Assembly (NCBI GenBank): GCA_020853975.1
Contig: JADYXW010000058.1
Coordinates: forward strand, 1 to 53,586
DNA: 53,586 bases
DNA from: Phycisphaerales bacterium
GTDB taxonomy: Bacteria > Planctomycetota > Phycisphaerae > Phycisphaerales > UBA1924
Reading direction: 5' to 3'
Shown here: positions 8,932 through 18,795 of the stretch, in pieces
Position numbering within the stretch: position 1 is the first letter of the stretch
Layout: the number at the start of each line of letters is the position of its first letter
Position numbers and translations under genes: made by a program
Notes under the pieces: model-generated
Seen by the model: only the letters and a program-made list of their open reading frames with translations
Told to the model about the DNA's origin: nothing
The model's database searches: none

Positions 8932-10624
8932 CACCTCCACGTTCGTCACCACCGCTCTGCTCGAGGAAAAGGCCCTGAGCGCCGAGGGCGCCGCCAAAGC
9001 CCGCGCCATCGCCGCGGAGCGGGGCGTCCAGCTCGACGAGGCCCTGGTCGGCATCGAGGGGATCACCGCGGAAAAGATCGCGATTACCCGGGCCACCATC
9101 GCGGAAGTACCCTTTGTCCGCCTCTCGGACTACACGATCGACGTGGCGAACGCGAGGTTTCTGCCCAGGTCGCTCGCGGAGCGGCACAGGGTCTTCCCGC
9201 TCTTCGTGATCGGGCAGGTAGCCACACTCGCCATGGTCGATCCGCTCGACCTCCTGCTGCTGGACCGCGTGAGGCAGTCGCTGCAGTGCGAGCTCGAGCC
9301 TGTCGCCTGCGACCCCGCGGCGCTGGGAGATCTCATCGGCCGCGCCTACTCGATGGCCCTCGAGGAGGGCCTGGGCGAAGCCGGCGCCGAGGCCTCCGTC
9401 GAGTCACTTCTGTCGGGTGAAGAGCCGATCGTCGCAGCGGTCAACCAGATTCTTGCACAGGCGGTCGCCGAAAACGCGTCGGACGTGCACATCAGCCCGG
9501 ACGAGCACGAGTTGCAACTGCGCTTCAGGATCGATGGAGACCTGCACCGCAGGCCCGGCCCGCCAAAGTCCTCGCACGCGGGGCTCGTGCAGCGGATCAA
9601 GGTCATGGCCCGGATGGACCTCACCCAGACCCGCCTGCCCCAGGACGGCAAGTTCCGGTTCACCTCGCGGCAGCGCGCCGTTGACGTGCGTGCGAGCGTG
9701 CTGCCCACCATCCACGGCGAGAACGTGGTGCTTCGGATCCTGGCGACGGGCGCCGCGATCAAGGGGTTCGCGGAGCTCGGCCTCTCGCCCGACGCCGCGG
9801 AGCGCATCGAACGAGTGATCTCCCACCCGCACGGCATGCTCCTGGTCACGGGCCCCACGGGCTCGGGCAAGACCACCACGCTCTACACGGCCCTCAAGAG
9901 GCTCAACACACCCGACGCGAACGTCATGACGATCGAGGACCCCGTCGAGATCCGCCTGCCCATGGTGAGGCACGTGCAGGTGCACGCCGAGGCCGGGATG
10001 ACCTTTGCCGGCACGCTGAGGGCCGTGCTGCGCCAGGACCCCGACGTCGTGCTCGTGGGCGAGATCCGCGACGAAGAAACCGCGCGCACCGCACTTCAGG
10101 CGGCACTCACGGGCCACCTGGTGCTGTCGACACTGCACACCAACGACGCCTCGGGCGCCATCCCCAGGCTGCGCGACCTGGGGTGCGCCGCCTTCGCCGT
10201 CAACGCCGGGCTGCTGGGTGTGCTGGCGCAGAGGCTGGTCGCCCGGGCGTGCCAGGCGTGCGCGCTGCCCTGCACCCCCCCACACCAGACCCTCGCCAAG
10301 TTCGGCCTCGAACCCGGAGAATCTGGCTTCGTGCAGGGCGCAGGCTGCGCCATGTGCGGCGGTCAGGGCTCGAAGGGCCGGCTGGCGGTGCTCGAGCTCC
10401 TTGAAGTCACCCGCGAGGTACGGGCCCTCATCGATCAGGGCGCCGGCTCCGACAGGCTGCGCGCCGCGGCGATCCGGGCCGGGATGAGGCCCATGTGGCT
10501 CGACGGGCTCGACAAGGCCCTCCGGGGACTTGTCACGCTCGACGACCTGGCCAAGGCCGTGGTCGCCACTCCCGAAGACCTGTCGGACTCCGACCCCGCG
10601 GGCAATTCGCGGAGGGTCGCGTGA
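8924..10624 (+). CDS. gspE: GspE/PilB-type assembly ATPase, system 1
   Basis: 566 aa. This hexameric secretion ATPase powers pseudopilus or pilus assembly from the cytoplasmic face of the inner membrane. An N-terminal GspE-N (MshEN-like) domain (about 1-140) leads to the ATPase core. Walker A is GPTGSGKTT (310-318), the Walker B region is DVVLVGEIRDEET, and the His box reads STLHTND. A zinc-binding tetracysteine (CQAC and CAMC) lies near the C-terminus. The start overlaps the PilZ gene by 8 bases and the stop overlaps gspF by 4 (GTGA). Its closest functional analogue in this window is the minus-strand gspE at 38703-40283. The two N-terminal regions look clearly different, so they are not a recent duplication. 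Confidence 0.93.
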   Translation: MSDTSTFVTTALLEEKALSAEGAAKARAIAAERGVQLDEALVGIEGITAEKIAITRATIAEVPFVRLSDYTIDVANARFLPRSLAERHRVFPLFVIGQVATLAMVDPLDLLLLDRVRQSLQCELEPVACDPAALGDLIGRAYSMALEEGLGEAGAEASVESLLSGEEPIVAAVNQILAQAVAENASDVHISPDEHELQLRFRIDGDLHRRPGPPKSSHAGLVQRIKVMARMDLTQTRLPQDGKFRFTSRQRAVDVRASVLPTIHGENVVLRILATGAAIKGFAELGLSPDAAERIERVISHPHGMLLVTGPTGSGKTTTLYTALKRLNTPDANVMTIEDPVEIRLPMVRHVQVHAEAGMTFAGTLRAVLRQDPDVVLVGEIRDEETARTALQAALTGHLVLSTLHTNDASGAIPRLRDLGCAAFAVNAGLLGVLAQRLVARACQACALPCTPPHQTLAKFGLEPGESGFVQGAGCAMCGGQGSKGRLAVLELLEVTREVRALIDQGAGSDRLRAAAIRAGMRPMWLDGLDKALRGLVTLDDLAKAVVATPEDLSDSDPAGNSRRVA

Positions 10625-11826
10625 GCGCGCTCTCGTTCCAGTATCGCGCGACCGACGCCGGCGGCAAGCGCTCCAAGGGCACCATCGTCGCGACCACCCG
10701 CGACGCGGCGCTGGCCAGGCTACGGGCTTTAGGCCTCACGCCCTTGGAGGTCGTGCCCAGCGCCTCTCAGCGCGGGCCCCGCGGCGGAAAGCGGGTTTCC
10801 CAGGCAGAGGTCGCGCAGTTCACGAGACAGCTCGGCGTGCTCCTCGGAGCGAAGTTCACGCTGAGCGAGGCGCTGGCCTCCCTCGCGGAGCAGGAAGATC
10901 ATCCGAGGCTTCGCACCGTGCTGACCGCGCTGGCAGGCTCGGTGCAGGCGGGCCGGCCCCTCGCCCAGTCGCTGGGCGACCACGCCTCAGTCTTCGGGAC
11001 CATCTACGTCGAGTCCGTCCGGGCCGCGGAGCAGTCCGGCAACCTCACGAAGGTCCTCGGGTTCCTCTCCGCGATGCTGGACCGCGATCACGAGACGCGC
11101 CGGCAGGTGCGCGGCGCCCTGATGTACCCGGCGTGCGTGGTCTCGACGCTCGCGCTGGCGGTCTCCTTCCTGGTGATCTTCGTCGTGCCCAAGTTCGCCG
11201 CCATGTTCGCGAAGCGGGGCGTCGAGCTGCCCTTGCTCACGCGGGCCCTGGTGGGTGCTGGGGAGTCCGTCCAGTCCTACTGGTTCGTGTACCTGCCGCT
11301 CCTGGTGGTCGGGGTGTTCGCGGCCCGTGCGGCCCTGCGCCGAGAGCGCGTCCGCACGGCCCTAGAGGGACTCGTGCTCCGCGTGCCGGTGGTCGGAGAG
11401 ATCGCGCGCGGGCGGGCCGTCGCACGGTTCGCACGCGTGCTCGGGGTGTGCCTGGGTTCCGGGCTCGGGCTCGTGCACTCGCTGCAGATGGCCGGGAAGT
11501 CGAGCGGAAGCCGCCGCATGGGCGCCCTCGCATCGGAACTCGCCGCCAGCGTCGAAGGCGGCTCGCCCTTGCACCCGCTGCTGACGCGTTCTCCGTACCT
11601 GCCCAAGCTGGCCAAGCGGCTGCTGAGCGCCGGCGAACAGAGCGCCGAACTGCCCCGGATGTGCTCCGTCGTGGCCGACCACTTCGACGCCGAGTCCAGC
11701 CACCTTACCAAGCAGCTTGGCACCGTTATCGAGCCCGTGATGGTCGTAGGGATTGCAGCGGCGGTTCTGGTAGTTGCGCTGGCAATCTTCCTCCCCATGT
11801 GGGATTTGGTGACACTGACCGGATGA
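10621..11826 (+). CDS. gspF: GspF/PilC-type inner-membrane platform protein, system 1
   Basis: 401 aa, usual length for GspF. Two T2SSF domains are present (about 65-190 and 265-390). Three hydrophobic helices are seen: ACVVSTLALAVSFLVIFVV, the FVYLPLLVVGVFA helix, and a C-terminal VVGIAAAVLVVALAIFLPMW. GspF sits in the inner membrane and couples the ATPase to pseudopilin assembly. The start is the GTG at 10621, overlapping the gspE stop by 4 bases; an upstream ATG in the same frame would give a nonsense Arg-rich extension. A short hairpin follows before the pseudopilin genes. Confidence 0.93.
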   Translation: MSALSFQYRATDAGGKRSKGTIVATTRDAALARLRALGLTPLEVVPSASQRGPRGGKRVSQAEVAQFTRQLGVLLGAKFTLSEALASLAEQEDHPRLRTVLTALAGSVQAGRPLAQSLGDHASVFGTIYVESVRAAEQSGNLTKVLGFLSAMLDRDHETRRQVRGALMYPACVVSTLALAVSFLVIFVVPKFAAMFAKRGVELPLLTRALVGAGESVQSYWFVYLPLLVVGVFAARAALRRERVRTALEGLVLRVPVVGEIARGRAVARFARVLGVCLGSGLGLVHSLQMAGKSSGSRRMGALASELAASVEGGSPLHPLLTRSPYLPKLAKRLLSAGEQSAELPRMCSVVADHFDAESSHLTKQLGTVIEPVMVVGIAAAVLVVALAIFLPMWDLVTLTG

Positions 11827-11849
11827 GCGCGCCGAGTTAGGTCCGTCGT

Positions 11850-11870
11850 GGCCCCGATTCGTGGGGGGCC
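11850..11870 (+). other. Short hairpin between gspF and the major pseudopilin gene
   Basis: GGCCCC (11850-11855) pairs perfectly with GGGGCC (11865-11870) in the 77-base gap before the pseudopilin gene. No U-run follows. It could set the mRNA ratio of pseudopilin to upstream genes by processing or partial termination. This is inferred from its position only. Confidence 0.3.
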
Positions 11871-11903
11871 GGGAAACCGCAATGCTCGCGAAAGGAACTG
11901 ATC

Positions 11904-12335
11904 ATGAACGCGAACGTGGCTCGGACTGGTCGTAGGGGGTTCTCACTCGTCGAGTTGATCGCAGTCATTGCCGTCATGGCGATCCTCGCGGCGGTTGCCA
12001 TCCCCAAGTTCTTCAACTACACCGGCAAGGCCAAGGAGGCGTCGGTCAAGGCGACCCTCGCAACGACCCGTACGGCGATCGCGAACTTCTACGCCGACAA
12101 GGCAGCCAGCGGCACCGCGGCCTATCCCACGCTCAAGGAGCTCCGCACGCTTGGCACCGTGCTGAATGAGGGGATGCCCGCCAACCCCTTCAACAAGTCC
12201 GAGACGATCGCCAAGGCGGTCTTCGACGCCAACAACCCCCCCACCGCGGGCAAGGCGGGCTGGAACTACGACCCGGCCACCGGCCGCTTCTGGCCAAACA
12301 CCGCGACCGCGAGCGTCAAAGAGAACACCTGGTGA
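11904..12335 (+). CDS. gspG: Major pseudopilin (GspG-like), system 1
   Basis: 143 aa. The class III signal is RRGFSLVELI, with cleavage after Gly and Glu at mature position 5, followed by a hydrophobic helix (about 18-36). The globular part contains a PANPFNKSETI segment and a WNYDPATGRFWPN strand near the end, as in small GspG/ComGC-like subunits. It lacks the canonical GspG calcium-loop ending seen in the system 2 protein, so it may be closer to generic pilin subunits. AAGGA precedes the ATG. As first pseudopilin gene and separated by a 77-base gap with a hairpin, it is the likely major subunit. Confidence 0.85.
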   Translation: MNANVARTGRRGFSLVELIAVIAVMAILAAVAIPKFFNYTGKAKEASVKATLATTRTAIANFYADKAASGTAAYPTLKELRTLGTVLNEGMPANPFNKSETIAKAVFDANNPPTAGKAGWNYDPATGRFWPNTATASVKENTW

Positions 12336-12339
12336 GCAC

Positions 12340-12876
12340 ATGCCCCGCACGCGAGCCAGGACGCACGGCTTCAGCCTCATCGAGCTGATCACGGTGGTAA
12401 GCATCGTGATCGTGCTCGGCTCGCTCGCCCTCCCCGTCATCACGTCGATGGGGAGGGCGCGCGAGTTTGCAGCGGCACGCACGCTCGCGAGAGACCTCGA
12501 CAGCGCCCGCGATCGCGCCCTGCTGACCGGGCGGGCGACCTTCGTCGTCTTCTCCACTGCCGCCGAGGAGTACGCGGTGCTCGAGGAGCCGACGCTTGAG
12601 GCAGGTCGGTCTGCGGCCCGGCCGGTCGTTGACCCCGCTCGCCGAGCGGCTTGGACCGTCCGCTTCGTAGGGCCCGAGTGGGGCGTCGTAGACCTGAGCA
12701 CGGTCCGCGTGCCGGGGACGTCGGCCCCGGAGTTGCGGTTTGACGAGAAAGGGCGCCCGACGACGTCCGCGGGCACTCCGCTTGTCTCGGGGGCGAGCGT
12801 TGAGTTCCTGGGAGGTACCCGTGTGACGGTGGAGCCCCGCACGGGGCTCTCGCGCGTGAGAGGGTCTGGAACCTGA
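12340..12876 (+). CDS. Minor pseudopilin, GspH-like, system 1
   Basis: 178 aa. The prepilin motif is HGFSLIELI (cleavage after Gly, Glu5 present), then the TM helix VVSIVIVLGSLALPVI. A long amphipathic helix with an Ala/Arg heptad pattern (FAAARTLARDLDSARDRAL) is typical of GspH. The remainder is beta-rich and ends with VRGSGT. It starts 4 bases after the major pseudopilin stop, and its own stop overlaps the next start by one base. The assignment to H is by size, order and the long helix. Confidence 0.75.
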   Translation: MPRTRARTHGFSLIELITVVSIVIVLGSLALPVITSMGRAREFAAARTLARDLDSARDRALLTGRATFVVFSTAAEEYAVLEEPTLEAGRSAARPVVDPARRAAWTVRFVGPEWGVVDLSTVRVPGTSAPELRFDEKGRPTTSAGTPLVSGASVEFLGGTRVTVEPRTGLSRVRGSGT

Positions 12877-13346
12877 TGATCGTGAGGCACCACATGACCG
12901 GATCGGACCCCCGCGAGGCAGCTCGCGCGGCTTCGTGCGCGCGGGGCTTCACGCTCGTGGAGTCCATCGTGGGCCTCGTCCTGCTCTCGGTGTGCGTGCC
13001 GCCCCTGCTGTGGGCCCTCGCCGAGTCCAGACGAACCGCCGCGGCGCCCGCGCAGGCCGAGGTGGCATACTGGCTGGCCAGCGAACGCCTGGAGGACCTC
13101 GTCGCGGATCGCTGCAGCCCCGGCCGGGGCTTCGCGTACCTGACGCCAGCCCACTACCCGGATGAGAAGTCCGTGGAGGGCTTTTCGGGGTTCTCGCGGA
13201 GCGTCACTCTGACCGGCTGCGGGCCGGACCTCACGCCGCCCGAAGACGGCTTCGTGCTCGCCCGGGTGACGGTGCGTTGGACCGGCGCCAGGGGAACCTC
13301 CCTGTCCGTCAGCGCGACGACGGTCCTTGCGGAGAAGCTGCCATGA
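12876..13346 (+). CDS. Minor pseudopilin, GspI-like, system 1
   Basis: 156 aa. The prepilin motif ARGFTLVESIV begins about 24 residues in. This unusually long leader suggests that an internal ATG (MTGSDP) could be the real start. Cleavage after Gly leaves Glu at position 5, followed by the helix GLVLLSVCVPPLLWAL. The globular domain is small with two Cys that could pair. It is assigned as I from gene order (between H- and J-like genes) and small size. The next gene overlaps by 4 bases. Confidence 0.7.
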   Translation: MIVRHHMTGSDPREAARAASCARGFTLVESIVGLVLLSVCVPPLLWALAESRRTAAAPAQAEVAYWLASERLEDLVADRCSPGRGFAYLTPAHYPDEKSVEGFSGFSRSVTLTGCGPDLTPPEDGFVLARVTVRWTGARGTSLSVSATTVLAEKLP

Positions 13347-13858
13347 GCCCAGGGCGAGGCTTCACGCTCGTCGAGCTGGTGACGTCGATGACGATCACCG
13401 CAACAGCGGGGATCGCCGCCGTCGCGGTGCTCCACGAAGCCGTGGACGCGAGCCATGGTGTCATGGACCAGGGCGCGGCGACCGCAAAGGCCTCCGTGGC
13501 GCTCCGACGTGTCGCGGCCGAGCTCCGCGAGATCCCGGCGCTCGACGCAGGCCCCGATATCTCCGTGCTCTCACCCACCAGGCTCGTGTGGGGAGAGGGC
13601 TCGGAACTGCGGCTCAGCGGCGAGGACCTGCTCCTGACCGAGGCGGGCGGTGAACCGGCGGTGCTCTGTTCCCCCTGCGAGGCATTCCGGATCGCGGGGA
13701 TCGGCCCGACCGGCAGCGAAGTCTCCGCGACGCCCGGCCAGGCCGAGATCGCGACGATCACGCGCCTGACGGTCGAACTCACCGTGTCCGATGGGGCTGG
13801 CCAGCGCATGCTCCGGACCCGGGTGTTCCCGAGAGCGCTCACGCGGGAGGTGCCATGA
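13343..13858 (+). CDS. Minor pseudopilin, GspJ-like, system 1
   Basis: 171 aa. The short leader MSPGRG is followed by FTLVELVTSMTITATAG, a processed prepilin N-terminus with Glu5. The body is beta-strand-rich and includes a C-S-P-C pair that could form a disulfide. The start is the ATG at 13343, in a 4-base overlap with the preceding stop. In T2SS the I, J and K subunits form the pseudopilus tip complex. The J assignment follows gene order and length. Confidence 0.72.
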   Translation: MSPGRGFTLVELVTSMTITATAGIAAVAVLHEAVDASHGVMDQGAATAKASVALRRVAAELREIPALDAGPDISVLSPTRLVWGEGSELRLSGEDLLLTEAGGEPAVLCSPCEAFRIAGIGPTGSEVSATPGQAEIATITRLTVELTVSDGAGQRMLRTRVFPRALTREVP

Positions 13859-14376
13859 AGCGCTCCCTCCCGTCCCGCCGGGGCGCCATCGCAACGGCGC
13901 TGGTCCTTGCGATCGTGCTGCTGGGTGTGGCGGTCACCGCCGCGACGGTCGCCGCCGGGTCCGGGTTGGGGCTCGCCTCGCTCCGGGTTGACCACCTGAG
14001 GGCCGTCGCAGCGTGCGACGCCGGTCTGCAGCTCTCGCTCGCAGAACTGGCCGCGGGCCTGGACACGGACGGCGACGGGACCATCGGCGGCGTCTCCGAC
14101 AACGGCATTGACGCCGACGACCCCACCTTGGAGGGCGCCTCGTTCCTCGTCGCGCTTGAGGATGGCGTGCTCATCGCGATGGCATCCTGCGGCGAGATCA
14201 CGCACACAACGTACTTCGAGCTTGAGGAGACGGACCCCGGCGCACCCGAGCCCGCGGGCGCGGGCCCGGCCGCCGCAAAGGGCAAGGGCAAGGCCGACGC
14301 AAAGAGCAAGAAGGAAAAGAAGAGCAAGAAGGGCAAGAAGCCGAACGGAAGGCGCTGGCGGGGCCGGGGCGGTTGA
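13855..14376 (+). CDS. Short GspK-like protein with lysine-rich tail, system 1
   Basis: 173 aa. The N-terminus RRGAIATALVLAIVLLGVAV fits a GspK/PilX-type signal, with cleavage after Gly and no Glu5, as is usual for K. The fold region is much shorter than classical GspK (about 300 or more aa) and lacks the helix-hairpin-helix parts. Residues 70-75 (DTDGDG) form an EF-hand-like acidic loop that may bind calcium. The last 35 or so residues are almost entirely Lys, Arg, Gly and Ala, starting AAAKGKGKADAK. Such a tail could contact DNA, lipopolysaccharide or an acidic partner. The gene overlaps the J-like gene by 4 bases and sits where K is expected. Confidence 0.62.
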   Translation: MKRSLPSRRGAIATALVLAIVLLGVAVTAATVAAGSGLGLASLRVDHLRAVAACDAGLQLSLAELAAGLDTDGDGTIGGVSDNGIDADDPTLEGASFLVALEDGVLIAMASCGEITHTTYFELEETDPGAPEPAGAGPAAAKGKGKADAKSKKEKKSKKGKKPNGRRWRGRGG

Positions 14377-14424
14377 GCATCGCCCGGGGGCATCGCGCCG
14401 CACCGCGCGTCACGGAGACACTCG

Positions 14425-15993
14425 ATGATCGGACGACACTCTCCAATCCTCAGACTGAGCGACCGTGCGGTCGAGTGGATCGCCCCGGACGGCACGGTCC
14501 GCGCGCAGGTAGTGCGCGAGCGAAGCACCACCGATGATGCAAGGCTCGCGGCCTGGCGAGCCTCGCTCCCGCCGTTCGTCGCGGCTCATCACCTGGCGGG
14601 CGCTCGCGTCGACGTTGTGTACGCGAGCGCGACGGGCGTTTCCTCGGTCGTCACACTGCCCGCCGGCCTGGGCTCCGTTGAACGTCGATCGGGGGCGTTC
14701 CTCTCTCTCGCGGAGTCCCTGACGCTCGACCTGGACTCCAGCCCGCACGACGCGGTCGACGTCAGCGCGGGGGCAGGCCCCCGGCAGATGCTCGCCGCGG
14801 CGGACCAGGCCGGGATCGTTGCGGACGTGTACGCGCTGGCAACCGCCTCCGGGCTGCACGTCCGGCGTCTGGTGCCGGAGCCTGCGTTCGAAGCAGCACG
14901 GGCGATGGCCGCCGTCAGCGGACGACGCACAACGACGCCCGCGATGGTTTCGCTTTGGGTCGGGAACGCGTCCTCCGTGCTGGTGGCGAGGGACGGCGGC
15001 GCGATCACCATGGTGCGCGCCGTGCCGGTGGGCGTGTGGACTCTGCTCGACGCGCTGGAACGGCCTTTCACCGCAAAGTCCTCGGGAAACCAGGTGTCGC
15101 TGGACCGCGCAGACGCGGAGCGTGTGCTCCTGGAGCACGGCGTCCCGGGGGCGAGCGCGACCGTCACGATCCGCGAGGGCGTGGTCGCCCAGGACCTGGC
15201 CCCAGCGCTCGTGCCCATCGTGAGACGGCTCGCGGTCGAGTTGAAGCAGACGATCCGGTTCGGGATCGCCTCCGAGAGCCGCGCCGCGTGCTCGTGCGTG
15301 GTGGTCGGTCCGGGTGCCGCCGTGCCGGGGCTGGCGGAGACCGTCGGCGAGGCTTCCGGCGTGCCGAACTGCACGAGCGTCACCGATGCCGGCGCTGGCC
15401 GCCTCGAGCTCCCCACGCTGCTGCCGATGCCGGAGCGGGCGCGGCGCGAAGGCCGCAGGGGCCGCGCGCTGCTCTGGTCGGGCGTCGCGGTTGCAGCGAT
15501 CGCGGTGGGCGTCGAGGGCGTGCAGGCGGAGCGCGAGGCGATGGCCATCGAGCGGCTCGGCGGCACGCTGCTGGTCGAGGCAAGCCCCGACGCGGGCGCC
15601 ACGCTCGCACCCGCACCTCTGCGTGAGGCGGTCGACGACACGCTCGCCCGGGTCCGGGCAGCGTGGCCGGTGAGGGCGCCCTGGCACGGGCTGCTCGCGA
15701 GCATCGCCCGCGAAGCTCCCGAGCAGGTGCGAGTCTCCCGCATCGAGTTCGCGCAGGAGCCCGAGGGCGCCACCTGCTCCATTCACGGGACGTGTCTGAC
15801 GCGCGACGGCGGGGTCGCCACCCTCGTGGGTGAGTTCACGAGGCGACTGAGCTCGCTCCCCGCTGTCGAGGGTGTGAGGCTTGGGGAGGTGACCTCCGAG
15901 GTGGAGAGCGTGGACTTCTCACTTGAACTCCGGCTTCGGCTTGTGCCGGTCCGCCTCGCGGGAGAGACCATCGGAGGGGGGGGAACACCATGA
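14425..15993 (+). CDS. PilM-PilN fusion / GspL-like protein, system 1
   Basis: 522 aa. A cytoplasmic actin-like PilM-type domain (about 1-330) is recognised by overall layout and Gly-containing phosphate-loop-like segments (LWVGNASSVLVARDGG at 178-192). It is followed by a basic stretch, one TM helix (about 347-363) and a periplasmic PilN-like domain (about 370-520). In T2SS this arrangement is GspL, which anchors GspE to the inner membrane. A 48-base gap separates it from the K-like gene, and the stop overlaps the next start by 4 bases. Sequence identity to known GspL or PilM is low by eye, so the call leans on architecture and context. Confidence 0.7.
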   Translation: MIGRHSPILRLSDRAVEWIAPDGTVRAQVVRERSTTDDARLAAWRASLPPFVAAHHLAGARVDVVYASATGVSSVVTLPAGLGSVERRSGAFLSLAESLTLDLDSSPHDAVDVSAGAGPRQMLAAADQAGIVADVYALATASGLHVRRLVPEPAFEAARAMAAVSGRRTTTPAMVSLWVGNASSVLVARDGGAITMVRAVPVGVWTLLDALERPFTAKSSGNQVSLDRADAERVLLEHGVPGASATVTIREGVVAQDLAPALVPIVRRLAVELKQTIRFGIASESRAACSCVVVGPGAAVPGLAETVGEASGVPNCTSVTDAGAGRLELPTLLPMPERARREGRRGRALLWSGVAVAAIAVGVEGVQAEREAMAIERLGGTLLVEASPDAGATLAPAPLREAVDDTLARVRAAWPVRAPWHGLLASIAREAPEQVRVSRIEFAQEPEGATCSIHGTCLTRDGGVATLVGEFTRRLSSLPAVEGVRLGEVTSEVESVDFSLELRLRLVPVRLAGETIGGGGTP

Positions 15994-16598
15994 TCAAGAA
16001 CAGCACCCGCAGCCTGTTCTCGTACGCCGCCATCGCCGCGGCCGCGCTCTTCGGCGTCAGGCTTGTCTGGATCGGGCCGGCCCGCGCCCGCGCGGAGGAG
16101 GGCATGGCCCGCATCGAGGAGGTCCGCGCGGAGTCGCAGCGCCTCGCGGACGCCGCGGCAACCGCCCCGGCCCACAGGGACGATGCACGGCGAGCCGATG
16201 CGCAGGCCGAGGTCATCCGGCGCGCCGCGATGGCTTCCGGAAGCGAAAGCGGCGCCTTTCAGACGCTTGAGGGCCTGGCCGCCCACGCTGGCGTGCACCT
16301 GGAGCAGGTCCGGCCCCAGCGCGCGGAGCGTGACGAGCCCGGGCCAGCGGACGACGTCGACGCCCCCCGCGCAAACCGGGACGTGGCGTTCCGAACGACC
16401 GTCACTGTGCACGGATCCTACGAGGGTGTCACCAGGTTCATGGCGGCACTCGCGCGGCACGAGTGGTACGCGAGTGTGCGCTCGGGGATGATCGTGAGGC
16501 GGGAGAGGCGCGATGTGGATCAGGTTATTGCGACGCTCGAAGTCGACCACTTCGGTCCGGAGCTCGCGGAGACCGCCTCGATCGGGGGTGAGGAATGA
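15990..16598 (+). CDS. PilO/GspM-like inner-membrane protein, system 1
   Basis: 202 aa. It has one N-terminal TM helix (about 11-28), then an Ala/Arg/Glu-rich coiled coil (about 35-80) and a small alpha/beta domain containing a TVTVHGSYEGVTRFMAALA strand-helix unit. This is the ferredoxin-like PilO/GspM pattern. It is expected to pair with the PilN part of the upstream protein in the periplasm. It overlaps both neighbours by 4 bases. The identification rests on topology, the VHGSYEGV pattern and operon position. Confidence 0.72.
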   Translation: MIKNSTRSLFSYAAIAAAALFGVRLVWIGPARARAEEGMARIEEVRAESQRLADAAATAPAHRDDARRADAQAEVIRRAAMASGSESGAFQTLEGLAAHAGVHLEQVRPQRAERDEPGPADDVDAPRANRDVAFRTTVTVHGSYEGVTRFMAALARHEWYASVRSGMIVRRERRDVDQVIATLEVDHFGPELAETASIGGEE

Positions 16599-17101
16599 TC
16601 GGCCGATTTTCGCACGCGTGGGCTCATCGCGCCGCCCTGGTGCTGGCCCCGTTGGCGCTGATCAAGCTCGGTGGCCTGCTGGTGGGCGTGAAAGGCCCAG
16701 ACCACGCCGCGGCGGTCGAACCGAGCCCCGAGGAATCAACCGAGCACGCTCCTGTCGCTCCGAACGCTGAGGTCGAGGCGTGGGAAGAACGCGTCATGTC
16801 CGGTCCCGCACTCAGGTCGCCGATGGTCGAACCCTCCCAGGAGCACGAGCCGAGCCCGGAGGCGTCGGTGCAAGCCGCGACCACGCCCCCGGCACCGGGC
16901 GTCCAGCACCCCGCCCTGCTGCTCTCTGCCGTCTCCGGCGGCAGGGGCTCCCAGAGCGCCGCGATCGTGAACGGCAGGCTGCGCCGTGTGGGCGAGGCGG
17001 TCGCGCCCGGGTATCGGCTGGTCGCGGTTGATGCCGCGGGACGATCCGCGCGTGTCGAGGGACCGGACGGCACGGTGATCGTGCTGCTGATCCAGCGGTA
17101 G
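16595..17101 (+). CDS. GspC/PilP-like periplasmic linker protein, system 1
   Basis: 168 aa. An N-terminal TM helix (about 13-32) is followed by a Pro/Glu/Ala-rich linker and a C-terminal beta-domain (about 105-168) containing SAAIVNGRLRRVGE and YRLVAVDAAGRSARVEGPDG. This is the pattern of the GspC HR or PilP domain that links the inner-membrane complex to the secretin. No secretin gene follows: the operon ends here and a convergent gene stops only 21 bases away. The first gene of its counterpart pair in system 2 (30896-31534) is directly followed by gspD. Confidence 0.72.
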   Translation: MIGRFSHAWAHRAALVLAPLALIKLGGLLVGVKGPDHAAAVEPSPEESTEHAPVAPNAEVEAWEERVMSGPALRSPMVEPSQEHEPSPEASVQAATTPPAPGVQHPALLLSAVSGGRGSQSAAIVNGRLRRVGEAVAPGYRLVAVDAAGRSARVEGPDGTVIVLLIQR

Positions 17102-17122
17102 CACTCCGCCGCGCGGGCCCCT

Positions 17123-18694
<1,572 letters not shown>

Positions 18695-18795
18695 CTAATT
18701 CCCACCCTCCCCGAGCGTGCGTCCTATTGCCGACCATATCATCTCTTATTCGTGCTCGGAGCGCACCCCGGCGACCCTGCCGGAGCGGAGTTGCC

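Noticed and set aside
18720..18795. A SAM-type riboswitch before the cysteine-synthase-like gene
   Set aside because: There are a UCUUAUUC-like start and a CCGGC/GCCGG stem, but the remaining conserved core of the SAM-I riboswitch cannot be completed.
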